Counted from the stretch's first letter, positions 27,131 to 36,274 are shown. The stretch is 64,000 bases of DNA from Sphingobacterium sp. GVS05A (GCF_019969845.1 NZ_JAHXYR010000009.1:291094-355093); one strand, 5' to 3'. Notes: a model not told the origin generated them from the sequence alone. Numbers and translations: made by a program.

Positions 27131-28315
27131 ATGAAAAAAGTAGTTTTAGCATTCAGCGGAGGATTAGATACTTCGTTTTGTTGTATTTATCTGACGCAAG
27201 ATTTAGGTTTAGAGGTTCATTCCGTTGTCGTAAATACAGGTGGTTTTTCGGATGAAGAATTGAAGAATATTGAAGCACGTGCTTATGCATTAGGCGTAAA
27301 ATCACATACAGCGATTGACGAAACAGCAGACTATTACCGCGAAACTATTAAATACTTGATTTTTGGTAATGTGTTGAAAAATGCAACATACCCATTGTCA
27401 GTATCCGCTGAACGTGTATGTCAGGCAACTGCCATTGCAAACTATGCGAAGAAAATCGGAGCTGAATGTGTTGCACATGGTTCTACTGGTGCTGGAAATG
27501 ACCAAGTACGTTTTGACATGATTTTTCAAACCTTGATCCCAGGGGTTGAAATTATCACACCTATTCGTGATCTACAGTTATCCCGTGAAGCTGAAATAGA
27601 ATACTTGAATAAACATGGTGTTGAATATTCGGCAGAAAAAGCCAAGTATTCGATCAACAAAGGTCTTTGGGGTACTTCTGTAGGTGGAGCAGAAACATTG
27701 ACATCCAATCAATATTTACCGGAATCAGCATGGCCAACACCAGTGACTTCTTCAGAACCCCAACAGATCACAATAGATTTTGAAAAAGGCGAGCCAGTTG
27801 CTTTAAACGGAGAGAAAATGGCATCTGTGAAAGTTATTCAGGAACTGCAGGCAATTGCGCAGCCTTATGGCATCGGTCGTGATATTCACGTAGGTGATAC
27901 AATCATTGGTATCAAAGGTCGTGTAGGTTTTGAAGCCGCAGCTTCAGTGATTTTAATTAAGGCACACCACACCTTGGAAAAACATACGCTGACTAAATGG
28001 CAATTATCGTGGAAAGATCAAATCGCTGCTTTCTATGGAAATTATATGCACGAAGGACAGATGCACGATCCTGTGATGCGCGATATTGAAGCATTCTTAC
28101 AGTCTTCACAAGACACTGTAACGGGCCGTGTGATCGTTGAATTGCATCCTTATCGTTTTGTTGTGATTGGTATTGAGTCTGAGCATGATTTAATGTCCAA
28201 TAAATTCGGTAGCTACGGTGAGATGAATAAAGGTTATACTGGTGATGATGTGAAAGGTTTCTCGAAAATTTTCGGAAACCAGACTATTATCTGGCATAAA
28301 GTAAATCAAAAATAA
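27131..28315 (+). CDS. argG: Argininosuccinate synthase
   Basis: Joins citrulline and aspartate using ATP to form argininosuccinate. The 394-residue protein starts MKKVVLAFSGGLDTSFCCIYL with the PP-loop SGGLDTS, and contains HGSTGAGNDQVRFD and a YSINKGLWGTSVGG segment, as expected for the family. It lies 142 bp after the GNAT gene and 79 bp before argC. The partner lyase argH is not here but at 47374, in a separate unit on the same strand. Confidence 0.95.
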   Translation: MKKVVLAFSGGLDTSFCCIYLTQDLGLEVHSVVVNTGGFSDEELKNIEARAYALGVKSHTAIDETADYYRETIKYLIFGNVLKNATYPLSVSAERVCQATAIANYAKKIGAECVAHGSTGAGNDQVRFDMIFQTLIPGVEIITPIRDLQLSREAEIEYLNKHGVEYSAEKAKYSINKGLWGTSVGGAETLTSNQYLPESAWPTPVTSSEPQQITIDFEKGEPVALNGEKMASVKVIQELQAIAQPYGIGRDIHVGDTIIGIKGRVGFEAAASVILIKAHHTLEKHTLTKWQLSWKDQIAAFYGNYMHEGQMHDPVMRDIEAFLQSSQDTVTGRVIVELHPYRFVVIGIESEHDLMSNKFGSYGEMNKGYTGDDVKGFSKIFGNQTIIWHKVNQK

Positions 28316-28359
28316 AGAAATAAGGATACTTCTGTAAGCCACCGGCTTGCAGAAGTAAA

Positions 28360-28394
28360 GTCTTAATACTAGCTACTCAATACGAAATAAAAAT
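28360..28394 (+). repeat. Heptamer repeat tract upstream of argC
   Basis: Five 7-base units end exactly at the argC ATG, including TACTAGC, TACTCAA and TACGAAA. The tract is A/C/T-biased with little structure. Similar tracts precede the sigma-factor and topB genes. Confidence 0.55.
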
Positions 28395-29408
28395 ATGATA
28401 AAAGTAGGAATCGTTGGTTCAGCAGGATATACAGGCGGAGAATTATTGCGGGTATTGATTTATCATCCTGAAGTAGAAATTGTGTTTGCTAACAGTGCAT
28501 CTAACGCAGGTAACAAATTATATGAAGTTCACAATGATCTGTTCGGTGATACAGAACTAACCTTCTCTTCTGACTTTCATAGTGATATTGACGTCTTGTT
28601 TCTATGTGTAGGACATGGTGATGCACGTAAGTTTTTAGATGCGAATCCGGTAGCATCAGCTGTAAAGATTATCGACCTTTCGCAAGATTATCGTCTTCGG
28701 GCAAATACATTATACCAAGGGCAGCAATTTGTATATGGACTTCCGGAATTAAATAGGGAAGCGATCAGATCTGCGCAGTATATTGCCAATCCGGGTTGTT
28801 TTGCCACCAATATTCAATTGGCATTATTGCCATTGGCGAGCAAGGGCTTATTACCCGATCAGATTCATGTTAATGCAACGACCGGATCTACTGGTGCCGG
28901 ACAGAAGCCTGGGGCAACCACGCACTTCTCTTGGCGTAACAACAATCTTTCTGCATACAAGTCTTTCGAACATCAACACCTACAGGAAATTTCGGAGTCC
29001 TTGGATCAATTACAAAGTGGATTTTTGCCAGCGTCTGGTGATTCGTTGTTAGCGCGGGCTGCTGAAAAGATAAATTTCGTTCCACAGCGTGGTGATTTTG
29101 CAAGGGGAATTTTCTCAGCGATTTATGTAGACTCCGATTTAACGGAGGAACAAGCTTACGAGTTGTACGAAGCGTATTATGCAACACATCCATTTACGCA
29201 CGTTAGCCGCAGCAATATCGACCTCAAACAAGTCGTAAATACCAATAAAAGTATTATCCATTTGGAGAAACATGGAAATAAGTTGCTGATCTTAAATGCT
29301 ACAGATAATTTGTTGAAAGGAGCATCTGGACAAGCCGTGCAAAATATGAACTTAATGTTCGGATTGAATGAGCGTACAGGATTAAATTTAAAGAGCGTTG
29401 GTTTTTAG
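28395..29408 (+). CDS. argC: N-acyl-gamma-glutamyl-phosphate reductase
   Basis: Third step of arginine biosynthesis, reducing the acyl-phosphate to the semialdehyde with NADPH. The 337 residues have the Rossmann start VGIVGSAGYTGGELLR, the catalytic Cys in ANPGCFATNIQLALLP (about 133), and the His-containing HFSWRNNNLSAYKSFEHQH. It follows argG by 79 bp, with a heptamer-repeat leader between them. It is the last gene of this unit; the remaining arg genes (argB, argD, argE, argF) are not in the window apart from argH. Confidence 0.94.
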   Translation: MIKVGIVGSAGYTGGELLRVLIYHPEVEIVFANSASNAGNKLYEVHNDLFGDTELTFSSDFHSDIDVLFLCVGHGDARKFLDANPVASAVKIIDLSQDYRLRANTLYQGQQFVYGLPELNREAIRSAQYIANPGCFATNIQLALLPLASKGLLPDQIHVNATTGSTGAGQKPGATTHFSWRNNNLSAYKSFEHQHLQEISESLDQLQSGFLPASGDSLLARAAEKINFVPQRGDFARGIFSAIYVDSDLTEEQAYELYEAYYATHPFTHVSRSNIDLKQVVNTNKSIIHLEKHGNKLLILNATDNLLKGASGQAVQNMNLMFGLNERTGLNLKSVGF

Positions 29409-29752
29409 TTATTTATGACTTATTCAACAGCTGTATTAACAGAATGTGAATAATCAGGATGGGTGAAAACTCCATGAAATACAGTTATCAATATAGTTAT
29501 TAACACTGTGTGGAAAAGTGAAGAGGATAACCGCTTCACTTTTTTTATGCCCGTAGCGGTTTGTATAAAGAATAATGTGAATACGCTCAATGACTGTTCA
29601 GGTATTAGGCCAATTTAAATGCAATATTGGGGTAGTTAGCAGTCGGTTTATGCTTTGTATTGTTACCGTATGTTTCTTAACTTAGTGAGTATAAAATCGA
29701 GTTTTATTCGATCTTGTTTAGCCAAACCAATGTAGCGATAATCAATTTCAAA
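29409..29752. other. Intergenic stretch after argC
   Basis: About 340 bp. It holds the argC terminator (29514-29546). The remaining 200 bp before the DUF1648 gene shows no ORF, TAnnTTTG promoter or clear hairpin. Confidence 0.5.
29514..29546 (+). terminator. Terminator of the arginine unit
   Basis: The stem AAGTGAAG / CTTCACTT (loop AGGATAACCG) is followed by seven T, about 105 bp after the argC stop codon. Confidence 0.8.
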
Positions 29753-30250
29753 ATGGAAAAAAGACCACGTATAAAACTCATACCGACGCTCGGCGATATC
29801 ATATTGGAATTAATGGGTTACCTGTCCTTATTCACGTTATGGTATCTGGTTGCTATAAATTATTATAAACTACCTGAAACGATTCCAGTGCATTATAATG
29901 CTGCAGGAAATGCGGATAGTTTTGGTGGGAAAGAGACTATTTTTGCTTTACCAATTATTGCCACAATACTATTTATAGGGATGACCATCCTAAATCGATT
30001 TCCACATATTTTTAACTATCCCGTTCGGATAACTGAAGAAAATGCCTTCCGGCAATATGCGAATGCAAGTTGTATGATACGGTACTTGAAATTTATTGTT
30101 GTAGTTATTTTTGGTGTAATCACTTTCAAGGCTATTCCAAATTCGGCAGGAACTTCAGCTGGGTTGGGTGTCTGGTTTCTGCCGTTGACACTGGGATTTA
30201 TTTTTATTCCTGTGATCTATTACGTTGCACAGACATTTCGGAAAGCTTAG
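29753..30250 (+). CDS. DUF1648 domain membrane protein
   Basis: From the ATG at 29753 (MEKRPRIKLIPTLGD) the protein has 165 residues. The DUF1648 signature YKLPETIPVHYNAAGNADSFGGKETIFALPII lies between the first two of four membrane helices (about 18-36, 59-78, 107-124, 133-155). Members such as SdpI-like proteins sit in the cytoplasmic membrane; the function here is unknown. The ATG at 29714 would add 13 residues not typical of the family. The stop lies 22 bp before the ATPase start. Confidence 0.8.
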   Translation: MEKRPRIKLIPTLGDIILELMGYLSLFTLWYLVAINYYKLPETIPVHYNAAGNADSFGGKETIFALPIIATILFIGMTILNRFPHIFNYPVRITEENAFRQYANASCMIRYLKFIVVVIFGVITFKAIPNSAGTSAGLGVWFLPLTLGFIFIPVIYYVAQTFRKA

Positions 30251-30272
30251 TACTTCATTACGATCACATTCT

Positions 30273-31004
30273 ATGCATTATATTCATTCCATAAGAAATA
30301 CAAAACCAATCGAGGATCGAATAGCTTATCCATTTAATATTGCTTCAATATTGAATTTGAATGAATTGCGTTTTAGATCCCCCGTAACCTTTATCATTGG
30401 CGAGAATGGTTCGGGTAAGTCCACTTTGGTGGAGGCTATTGCAATTAATGCTGGTTTCAATCCCGAAGGAGGTACTAAGAATTTTAATTTCCATACGAAA
30501 GATTCCCATTCTGAACTTTTTAATGACCTGCAGGTCATAAGAACAGCCTTTCGTGAAAATGATGGGTTTTTCTTACGGGCCGAAAGCTTTTATAATGTGG
30601 CAACTGAGGTTGATGATGTATTTGAAGATGATTTGGGAGCTCTCGAGACAAATTATGGTGGTTCATTGCATGAGTGCTCTCATGGAGAGAGTTTTCTTAA
30701 TTTAATGCATAAACGCTTTTCGGGACGTGGACTGTATCTGCTTGATGAACCTGAATCAGCACTTTCCATCAATAGTCAATTTCGGCTACTAACGAGAATG
30801 AATCAATTGGTCAATGATAAGTCCCAATTTATTATTGCTACCCATTCACCAATTTTGCTGGCTTATCCAAACGCGGAGATTTATACCGTGTCTGAATTCG
30901 GCTTGCAACAGGTGGAATATGAAGAAACGGAACAGTTTAAACTCTATACGTATTTTCTGAATAATTATCAGAAGATGGTTACCGAACTCAGCTTACATGA
31001 ATAG
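30273..31004 (+). CDS. Stand-alone AAA/ABC-type ATPase
   Basis: A 243-residue ATPase of the AAA_21/predicted-ATPase type. Walker A is GENGSGKST (about residues 44-52), a signature-like LHECSHGESFLNLM precedes Walker B LYLLDEPESALS, and the H-loop is IIATHSPILL. It has the size of a minimal ABC nucleotide-binding domain but no adjacent permease, so it is probably a cytoplasmic ATPase of the RecF/SMC-like class rather than a transporter. Start chosen at MHYIHSIRN, after the end of the DUF1648 gene. Confidence 0.82.
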   Translation: MHYIHSIRNTKPIEDRIAYPFNIASILNLNELRFRSPVTFIIGENGSGKSTLVEAIAINAGFNPEGGTKNFNFHTKDSHSELFNDLQVIRTAFRENDGFFLRAESFYNVATEVDDVFEDDLGALETNYGGSLHECSHGESFLNLMHKRFSGRGLYLLDEPESALSINSQFRLLTRMNQLVNDKSQFIIATHSPILLAYPNAEIYTVSEFGLQQVEYEETEQFKLYTYFLNNYQKMVTELSLHE

Positions 31005-31202
31005 GTATTGTTTTAATACTATTTTTTTTACACAATCGATTGATGTACATTTGGTTTCTTTTCATCACAATCTAAGTTTTATCTTCATAAAATAATCCAG
31101 TTTCCCTGAACAATTATAAATCTGCTTTACAATCTAGAGGCAGGGGCAGGAACGATGATTATAAAAAAAGAAACGGGCAATAGCCCATTAGATTATACCC
31201 AA

Positions 31203-32498
31203 ATGGAAAGAAAACATTTTATTAAGTATTTTTTTTTAGGTGCCTTATCTTGCCTTTCATTAGGTGTTAATGCGCAGATCTCTACGAAATCTTATTCTGT
31301 TCCGCTCGCGGGCAATGCTTTTATTACTACCGGACAAGGTGGTGGTGCAGAAATTTCAGGCCGCAATGGATTGGTGAAATGGTCGAGTGACCAAAGCATT
31401 GCATCGGTATATTTCAGAACTGAGAAAACCGGAAATCTTGAATTGAAGCTCAAAGCAAAAGCCGATGCTGGAAATTCCTCCAAAATAGAGATTTCTGCCT
31501 TGGGAAAAAAGAGTTCCTTAGATATCAAAGGGACTGAGCTATCCGAAACAGCGGCCTTGGCTATTCATGTCAAAACGCCGGGCTACGTACAGGTGAATTT
31601 AAAAGGATTAAGTAAGTCGGGTGATACCTTTGCCGATGTAACAGAATTAATTGTTAGTGGAGAAGCTGCATCTGAAGGTCTTACCTACTCAAATGATCCT
31701 GATTATTACTATTGGTCGCGTCGTGGTCCTTCCTGTCATTTAAATTATACGATACCGAGTGAAGGGAATGTCAGCTATTATTACAATGAGGTAACTGTAC
31801 CAAAAGGAGAAGATAAAATCGGTTCATATTTTATGGCCAATGGTTTTGGAGAGGGCTACTTCGGGATACAGGTGAACTCGGAGACCGAACGACGTATTCT
31901 TTTTTCCGTTTGGAGCCCCTTCCATACGGATGATCCCAAAAGTATTCCAGAAGATCAAAAAATCCATTTATTGAAGAAAGGAAAAGACGTGCATACAGGA
32001 GAATTTGGTAACGAGGGATCTGGCGGGCAGAGTTACCGTAAATATTTCTGGAAAGCGGGTGAAACCTATAAATTCTTGTTGAAAGGTGTTCCAGATGGAA
32101 AAGGAAATACAGACTATACCGCTTGGTTTTTTGTGCCTGAGGAAAATGCATGGAATGTAATTGCTAGTTTCAAACGTCCGCAAACAAATACATATTTAAA
32201 AAGATTTCATAGTTTCTTAGAGAATTTTAGTCCGAATCAGGGGTATTTAGGAAGACAGGTGGAATTTAAAAATCAATGGGTTTATGATGGTCAATGGCGC
32301 GCTGTTCAATCCGCTTCATTTAGTGTCGATAATACCTACCGTGCTCATCAACGTATTGATGCTATGGGTGGAACGACAAAAAATGGCTACTTTTTAAGAA
32401 ACGGAGGTTTCTTTAATGAGATTGTTAAACCGGGTAGCAAGTTTGACCTTGTCAATAAAAATACTGCACCGAAAATTGATTTTGAGAAATTACCGTAG
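31203..32498 (+). CDS. Secreted DUF3472 domain protein
   Basis: A 431-residue exported protein whose start at 31203 gives a signal peptide MERKHFIKYFFLGALSCLSLGVNAQ. An N-terminal DUF5077-like beta domain (about 25-155) is followed by DUF3472 (about 160-410), recognised by YYYWSRRGPSCHLNY, GYFGIQVNSETERRILFSVWSPF and TDYTAWFF. These proteins are frequent in Bacteroidota and are thought to act on or bind carbohydrates, but no activity is established for this one. It is convergent with the lipoprotein gene across a strong terminator. Confidence 0.83.
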   Translation: MERKHFIKYFFLGALSCLSLGVNAQISTKSYSVPLAGNAFITTGQGGGAEISGRNGLVKWSSDQSIASVYFRTEKTGNLELKLKAKADAGNSSKIEISALGKKSSLDIKGTELSETAALAIHVKTPGYVQVNLKGLSKSGDTFADVTELIVSGEAASEGLTYSNDPDYYYWSRRGPSCHLNYTIPSEGNVSYYYNEVTVPKGEDKIGSYFMANGFGEGYFGIQVNSETERRILFSVWSPFHTDDPKSIPEDQKIHLLKKGKDVHTGEFGNEGSGGQSYRKYFWKAGETYKFLLKGVPDGKGNTDYTAWFFVPEENAWNVIASFKRPQTNTYLKRFHSFLENFSPNQGYLGRQVEFKNQWVYDGQWRAVQSASFSVDNTYRAHQRIDAMGGTTKNGYFLRNGGFFNEIVKPGSKFDLVNKNTAPKIDFEKLP

Positions 32499-32538
32499 CT
32501 AAGATGGTAATACAATGATCCACAAATGTACTGTTACA

Positions 32539-32580
32539 AAAAGTAAGCGCCTGATATTTTAATATTAGGCGCTTACTTTT
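32539..32580. terminator. Bidirectional terminator between DUF3472 and lipoprotein genes
   Basis: A long stem AAAAGTAAGCGCCT / AGGCGCTTACTTTT with an AT-rich inner part. It ends seven bases before the minus-strand stop. Confidence 0.9.
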
Positions 32581-32586
32581 AAATGA

Positions 32587-33423
32587 CTATTTTTCGGAGA
32601 GTTTAATATCTCGTTCTACCGATACATTATCGCCGGTAACGGCATTTCCCTCTTTATCTACCAAGGTTAATTTTACTTTGTTATTCCCCATAGGTAAACC
32701 CTTAATCTCATAGGGCCCCCATTTGTCCAAAGTAAAAGTTTGACCGTTAATATCCGCGCTAATCTTGTTACCGTCGGGAGCAATACTTGTGTTGACCAGA
32801 TAGAAATCTAAAAGGACATTTTTGGTTTCATTACCTTTGTATTCTCCTTTTGGACGAGAATAGAATAAGGATGCTTCTTTAGGTGTTGGCTCCTGTGTCA
32901 ATTTACCCGTTGCATCTATCTTGAATTTAATCAATTTTGAGGCCTCAGCTGTTTTAATGGATTCGTGATAAGACCGCGACAAAAACGATAGGAGATAATG
33001 TTCAGAATTTAGAGCCAAAGTAACACTATGTTCCGGTTTATATAATGCAGTATATGGTTTATTGTCCAAAATAAAGTGGATATGCTGCCCATCATGCGAG
33101 TTCGCCATATGAGCTGCATGCTCGTCCGCTGTCATTTCAGTAAGCTTAAAGTTGCTAACATTATATTTCACGGTAACTTTTGCGGAGTCTGTACCTACTT
33201 TTTCAGCGCTTATGGAAGAGATTCCTAGACTCGCTCCTGGAAATTGTTTTGAATCTGCAATTGGACTAACGGAAATGGAATCCATTTTCTGTGCAATACT
33301 CGTATCGGTACCACCCATTGAATCTGTATGGTCGGTGCCCTTTTTGGTTGAATTATTACATCCAATAGCTCCGATTAATAAAGTTAATGCGGCGGTAATG
33401 CCGGTAATTCTGTAGTATTTCAT
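32587..33423 (-). CDS. Putative lipoprotein, unknown function
   Basis: I chose the ATG at 33423 because it starts a lipoprotein signal (MKYYRITGITAALTLLIGAIGC, Cys near residue 22). The 278-residue product has a Thr/Ser/Asp linker, then a beta-rich domain with a His-rich stretch (DEHAAHMANSHDGQHIHF, about 120-137) and a C-terminal Ig-like segment (GPYEIKGLPMGNNKVKLTLVDKEG). The His cluster could bind metal. No family is confidently recognised. The frame continues upstream of 33423, but that part is not protein-like. Confidence 0.72.
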   Translation of the reverse strand: MKYYRITGITAALTLLIGAIGCNNSTKKGTDHTDSMGGTDTSIAQKMDSISVSPIADSKQFPGASLGISSISAEKVGTDSAKVTVKYNVSNFKLTEMTADEHAAHMANSHDGQHIHFILDNKPYTALYKPEHSVTLALNSEHYLLSFLSRSYHESIKTAEASKLIKFKIDATGKLTQEPTPKEASLFYSRPKGEYKGNETKNVLLDFYLVNTSIAPDGNKISADINGQTFTLDKWGPYEIKGLPMGNNKVKLTLVDKEGNAVTGDNVSVERDIKLSEK

Positions 33424-33765
33424 GATCTTTTTATTTAAATTTTTAACACTCAGCATCTTAAATAACAATTGTGCAGGATCTTTTGTTTGTAGTAATGGTA
33501 AAACAAGGTTTTGATTGTAGGAATATGTTATATTCAGCTGGAATAAAACTTGTTTAATTGTTCCTGGAAGCAGGTAAGAGCCAGAGCAATCAGAACCTAT
33601 TATTTGGACAAATAAATATTTTAAAAAAATATTCATATTAGATGTAATAAATAGAATGCTTGAGATGTCTTGCTTATATAGAATGCAAAAATGGTAAAGG
33701 AAATGATATAGCGTGTATTTAAAACGAATAAAGAAAAATTAGGTAAGCAGGTTTGTACAATCAAA
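33424..33765. other. Divergent intergenic region between lipoprotein and sigma-factor genes
   Basis: About 340 bp. An AT-rich inverted repeat (AATATTTTAAAAAAATATT, around 33616-33634) is the only visible structure. I see no well-spaced TAnnTTTG promoter for either gene. Confidence 0.4.
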
Positions 33766-33800
33766 ATCTCAAATCTAGCATCTCAACACTAAATACTAAA
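33766..33800 (+). repeat. Heptamer repeat tract upstream of the sigma-factor gene
   Basis: Five 7-base units run in phase up to the ATG at 33801, including ATCTCAA (twice), CACTAAA and TACTAAA. The same style of tract precedes topB and argC. Confidence 0.6.
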
Positions 33801-34316
33801 ATGAACCAAGAACAATTTAAAAATACCGTTTTCGTCCATAAGGATAAGCTATTTCGCTTTGCGAAACGGATCTTGGTTGATGAAGATGAGGCGTTTGATG
33901 CGGTTCAAAATGTGATGATGCGTCTATGGCAGGGGAAAGATAAATTGTGCCAATATAAAAATTTAGAGGCATTTTGCATGCAGAGTGTTAAAAATGAAGC
34001 ACTAAACCGGATAAAAAGAGATAAAGTCCGTACAGATTTTGCCGAACAATATCAGATTATTTCAACAACAGAAAATTCTGTTGGAAATACGAAAGAAATA
34101 ATTTTAGAGATGATCAACTCGCTGCCTGAGAAGCAGCGTCTTGTAATGCACCTACGCGATGTGGAGGATTATGATATAGAGGAGATCGGTGAAGTGTTGG
34201 AAATGGGGGAGTCTGCTGTTAGAGTTAATCTGATGCGGGCCAGACAGAAAGTAAAGGAGCAGTTGACAAAATTATTTAATTATGAAAGCTTCCGGATTTA
34301 TTCAAATAAAAAATAG
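33801..34316 (+). CDS. ECF-type RNA polymerase sigma factor
   Basis: A 171-residue sigma-70 family protein with only regions 2 and 4. Region 2 (about 8-75) reads LFRFAKRILVDEDEAFDAVQNVMMRLWQ; region 4 (about 108-160) reads LPEKQRLVMHLRDVEDYDIEEIGEVLEMGESAVRVNLMRARQKVKE, the -35-binding helix-turn-helix. The start at 33801 (MNQEQF) follows the heptamer tract and fits family length. It is first in a four-gene run with a membrane anti-sigma-like protein and two DUF4252 proteins. Confidence 0.92.
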   Translation: MNQEQFKNTVFVHKDKLFRFAKRILVDEDEAFDAVQNVMMRLWQGKDKLCQYKNLEAFCMQSVKNEALNRIKRDKVRTDFAEQYQIISTTENSVGNTKEIILEMINSLPEKQRLVMHLRDVEDYDIEEIGEVLEMGESAVRVNLMRARQKVKEQLTKLFNYESFRIYSNKK

Positions 34317-34354
34317 ATCCAATAGCTATCTTAATAGTGAAACTCAAATTTGTA

Positions 34355-35044
34355 ATGATGAAAAACAGAAGATTAGAGGAATTGAAAGATAAATACTTTG
34401 ATGGCAAGTCGTCATCGGAGGAAGAAAGGGAACTGAAAAAATCGGATGAACTGTTCTTTCAGCTATTGGATCAGGAAAAGGATGTGAAAATGGACTGGTC
34501 GTTTGAGGATTTTGAAAATCAAGTCAAAGCAGATAAAAAAATCATCAGATGGCGAGACAATATCTGGATAAAATATGCTGCTGCGGCAATTCTCCTGGCG
34601 GTTATGGGATTAACTTTTTATCTGAATCAAGAGCCAGCTATACAGCCGTCGGTACTTGCTAATAAAGAGATAAAAGAACCTCAAAGACCGTCGACGAAGG
34701 AGGTGACGGAGAACAGTGAAGCAACAGTTCATTCGGATGTGGAGACCATAACAAGCAGGGACAGGAAACGAAGTGCAATGCTCACGTCAAATACTTCGAA
34801 GCGTTCCAATCAGCGCCTGCAATCAAAGAGAATGATAGCGAAAAAGAAGAAGGTTGTCCAATCTTTGCAGCAAATGGAGGAAGGATACCAAGCGGATTAT
34901 GTTGTATTAAACGGTAAACCTGTTGCCAACGAAGAGGAGGCTGTAGAACTGACGCTCCGTTCATTGGGATTATTGGCAAATAATCTGGAAAATGGAGTAG
35001 ATAAAGCAATGAATATAAAACAAATGTCAATATCGATTAACTAA
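34355..35044 (+). CDS. Membrane anti-sigma-like protein
   Basis: A 229-residue single-pass membrane protein. The N-terminal cytoplasmic part (about 1-72) is charged and helical (RRLEELKDKYFDGKSSSEEERELKK), as in anti-sigma factors of Bacteroidota. One helix (KYAAAAILLAVMGLTFYL, about 75-92) is followed by a basic Ser/Thr/Lys/Arg-rich periplasmic tail. No zinc-binding HxxxCxxC motif is present. Its position directly after the ECF sigma gene suggests it holds that sigma factor at the membrane. Two adjacent ATGs are possible starts. Confidence 0.7.
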   Translation: MMKNRRLEELKDKYFDGKSSSEEERELKKSDELFFQLLDQEKDVKMDWSFEDFENQVKADKKIIRWRDNIWIKYAAAAILLAVMGLTFYLNQEPAIQPSVLANKEIKEPQRPSTKEVTENSEATVHSDVETITSRDRKRSAMLTSNTSKRSNQRLQSKRMIAKKKKVVQSLQQMEEGYQADYVVLNGKPVANEEEAVELTLRSLGLLANNLENGVDKAMNIKQMSISIN

Positions 35045-35050
35045 AACAAT

Positions 35051-35572
35051 ATGAAAGGATTATTAATAGCTTGCCTTTTACTTGTAGCAAGTATGGCAAA
35101 CGCACAGATTTCCAAGTTAGATAAACTTTTCGAGCAATATCAAGGGAAAAAAGGAGTAACGACGCTTAAAATTGGAGCCCCTATGTTCAAATTGTTAGGG
35201 AACTTAAAAATTGATGATGAGGATATGGAAACGATTACGCCATTACTCAAGAATGTTAAATCTTTACGTATGTTAATTGTAGAAGATGGCGAAGATAAGG
35301 ACTTGACAGGTATCATTCGTGGTGCGGTTTCAAATTTAAAATACGAGGAACTTATGTCGCTCAACAGTGAAGGTCAAGATATTCGATTCATGGTGGAGAA
35401 TATGTCTGCGAATGCAGATATCCTCAACAATTTGTTGCTTACAATAAATGGAGATGGGCAAAATTTATTTATGATTCTTGATGGGGCGATACCTTTGAAA
35501 GACGTGACAAACTTGGTCAACGAAGGAAACAACAAAGTGAGTAAGGACAAACAGAATAACAATAAAAAGTAG
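35051..35572 (+). CDS. Exported DUF4252 domain protein
   Basis: A 173-residue protein with a signal peptide (MKGLLIACLLLVASMANAQ). The DUF4252 fold is marked by ISKLDKLFEQYQGKKGVTTLKIGAPMFKLLGNL, the LRMLIVED strand and the YEELMSLNSEGQDIRFMV segment. DUF4252 proteins are small periplasmic or outer-membrane-associated Bacteroidota proteins of unknown function. It starts 6 bp after the anti-sigma-like gene and precedes a second DUF4252 gene, so it likely belongs to the sigma-factor operon. Confidence 0.83.
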   Translation: MKGLLIACLLLVASMANAQISKLDKLFEQYQGKKGVTTLKIGAPMFKLLGNLKIDDEDMETITPLLKNVKSLRMLIVEDGEDKDLTGIIRGAVSNLKYEELMSLNSEGQDIRFMVENMSANADILNNLLLTINGDGQNLFMILDGAIPLKDVTNLVNEGNNKVSKDKQNNNKK

Positions 35573-35662
35573 ATACTATGAAACCATCATGATTTATTCA
35601 CTCACACTGGGAAGTGAATAAATCTGATAGCTTCATCACAACTGAAAAACAAATTTATACAG

Positions 35663-36241
35663 ATGAAAAGATTACTAACATTGTTATGCCTAATTGGAGT
35701 GCTATTTTCATTGCAATCCTGCATCATCAAAAAAGGCTCCAACATGGATTTCGTCAGGGGGTCCAATGTTTCGAATAATGCAGAGATCGTTGCTATCAAT
35801 TTGCCAATGTGGTTGACAAAACCATTTATCAAAAAGGCCTTGCAGGATGAGAACGGCGAGGATGCAAAGGTAATGGCGGGCATCGTCAAAAAGTTGAAAA
35901 AATTCAGGATGATGACATTATCAAATAATGATCAGGAAAAGAATGCATTGATTCTGGAAGATTACCATAAGTTTTTAAAGAAGAACAAATTTGAGGAGCT
36001 ACTGGTGATCAACAGTGAAGGGGAGGAGATCTCGATTAATGCACGTATTGATAAAGATAATGTGATCAGCCGGGTTTCACTATTGGTCCATGACGAAGGA
36101 GATGAAAGTGTATTTATGGATATAAAAGGTAAATTTTCGCTGGATGAGCTTGTTCAAGGATTGAATAAGATAAAATCAAAGGATAAAAAGCTCGCCACTA
36201 AATTGGCTGATACCCATACTGTAGTTCAACAGGAACTTTAG
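35663..36241 (+). CDS. DUF4252 domain lipoprotein
   Basis: A 192-residue paralogue of the preceding protein carrying a lipoprotein signal (MKRLLTLLCLIGVLFSLQSC, Cys20) instead of a plain signal peptide. The shared core includes a FRMMTLSNND strand and FEELLVINSEGEEISINARI, matching the YEELMSLNSEGQDIRFMV of its neighbour. It is separated from that gene by 90 bp. It is last in the run and is followed by a terminator. Function unknown; probably membrane-tethered partner or paralogue of the soluble DUF4252 protein. Confidence 0.8.
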   Translation: MKRLLTLLCLIGVLFSLQSCIIKKGSNMDFVRGSNVSNNAEIVAINLPMWLTKPFIKKALQDENGEDAKVMAGIVKKLKKFRMMTLSNNDQEKNALILEDYHKFLKKNKFEELLVINSEGEEISINARIDKDNVISRVSLLVHDEGDESVFMDIKGKFSLDELVQGLNKIKSKDKKLATKLADTHTVVQQEL

Positions 36242-36274
36242 CTGAGATAGAGATTCCTTATTAAACAGCATATA

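Noticed and set aside
33424..33636. N-terminal extension of the lipoprotein at 32587-33423
   Set aside because: The extra 71 residues contain no signal and would bury a clear lipoprotein signal peptide that starts at 33423.
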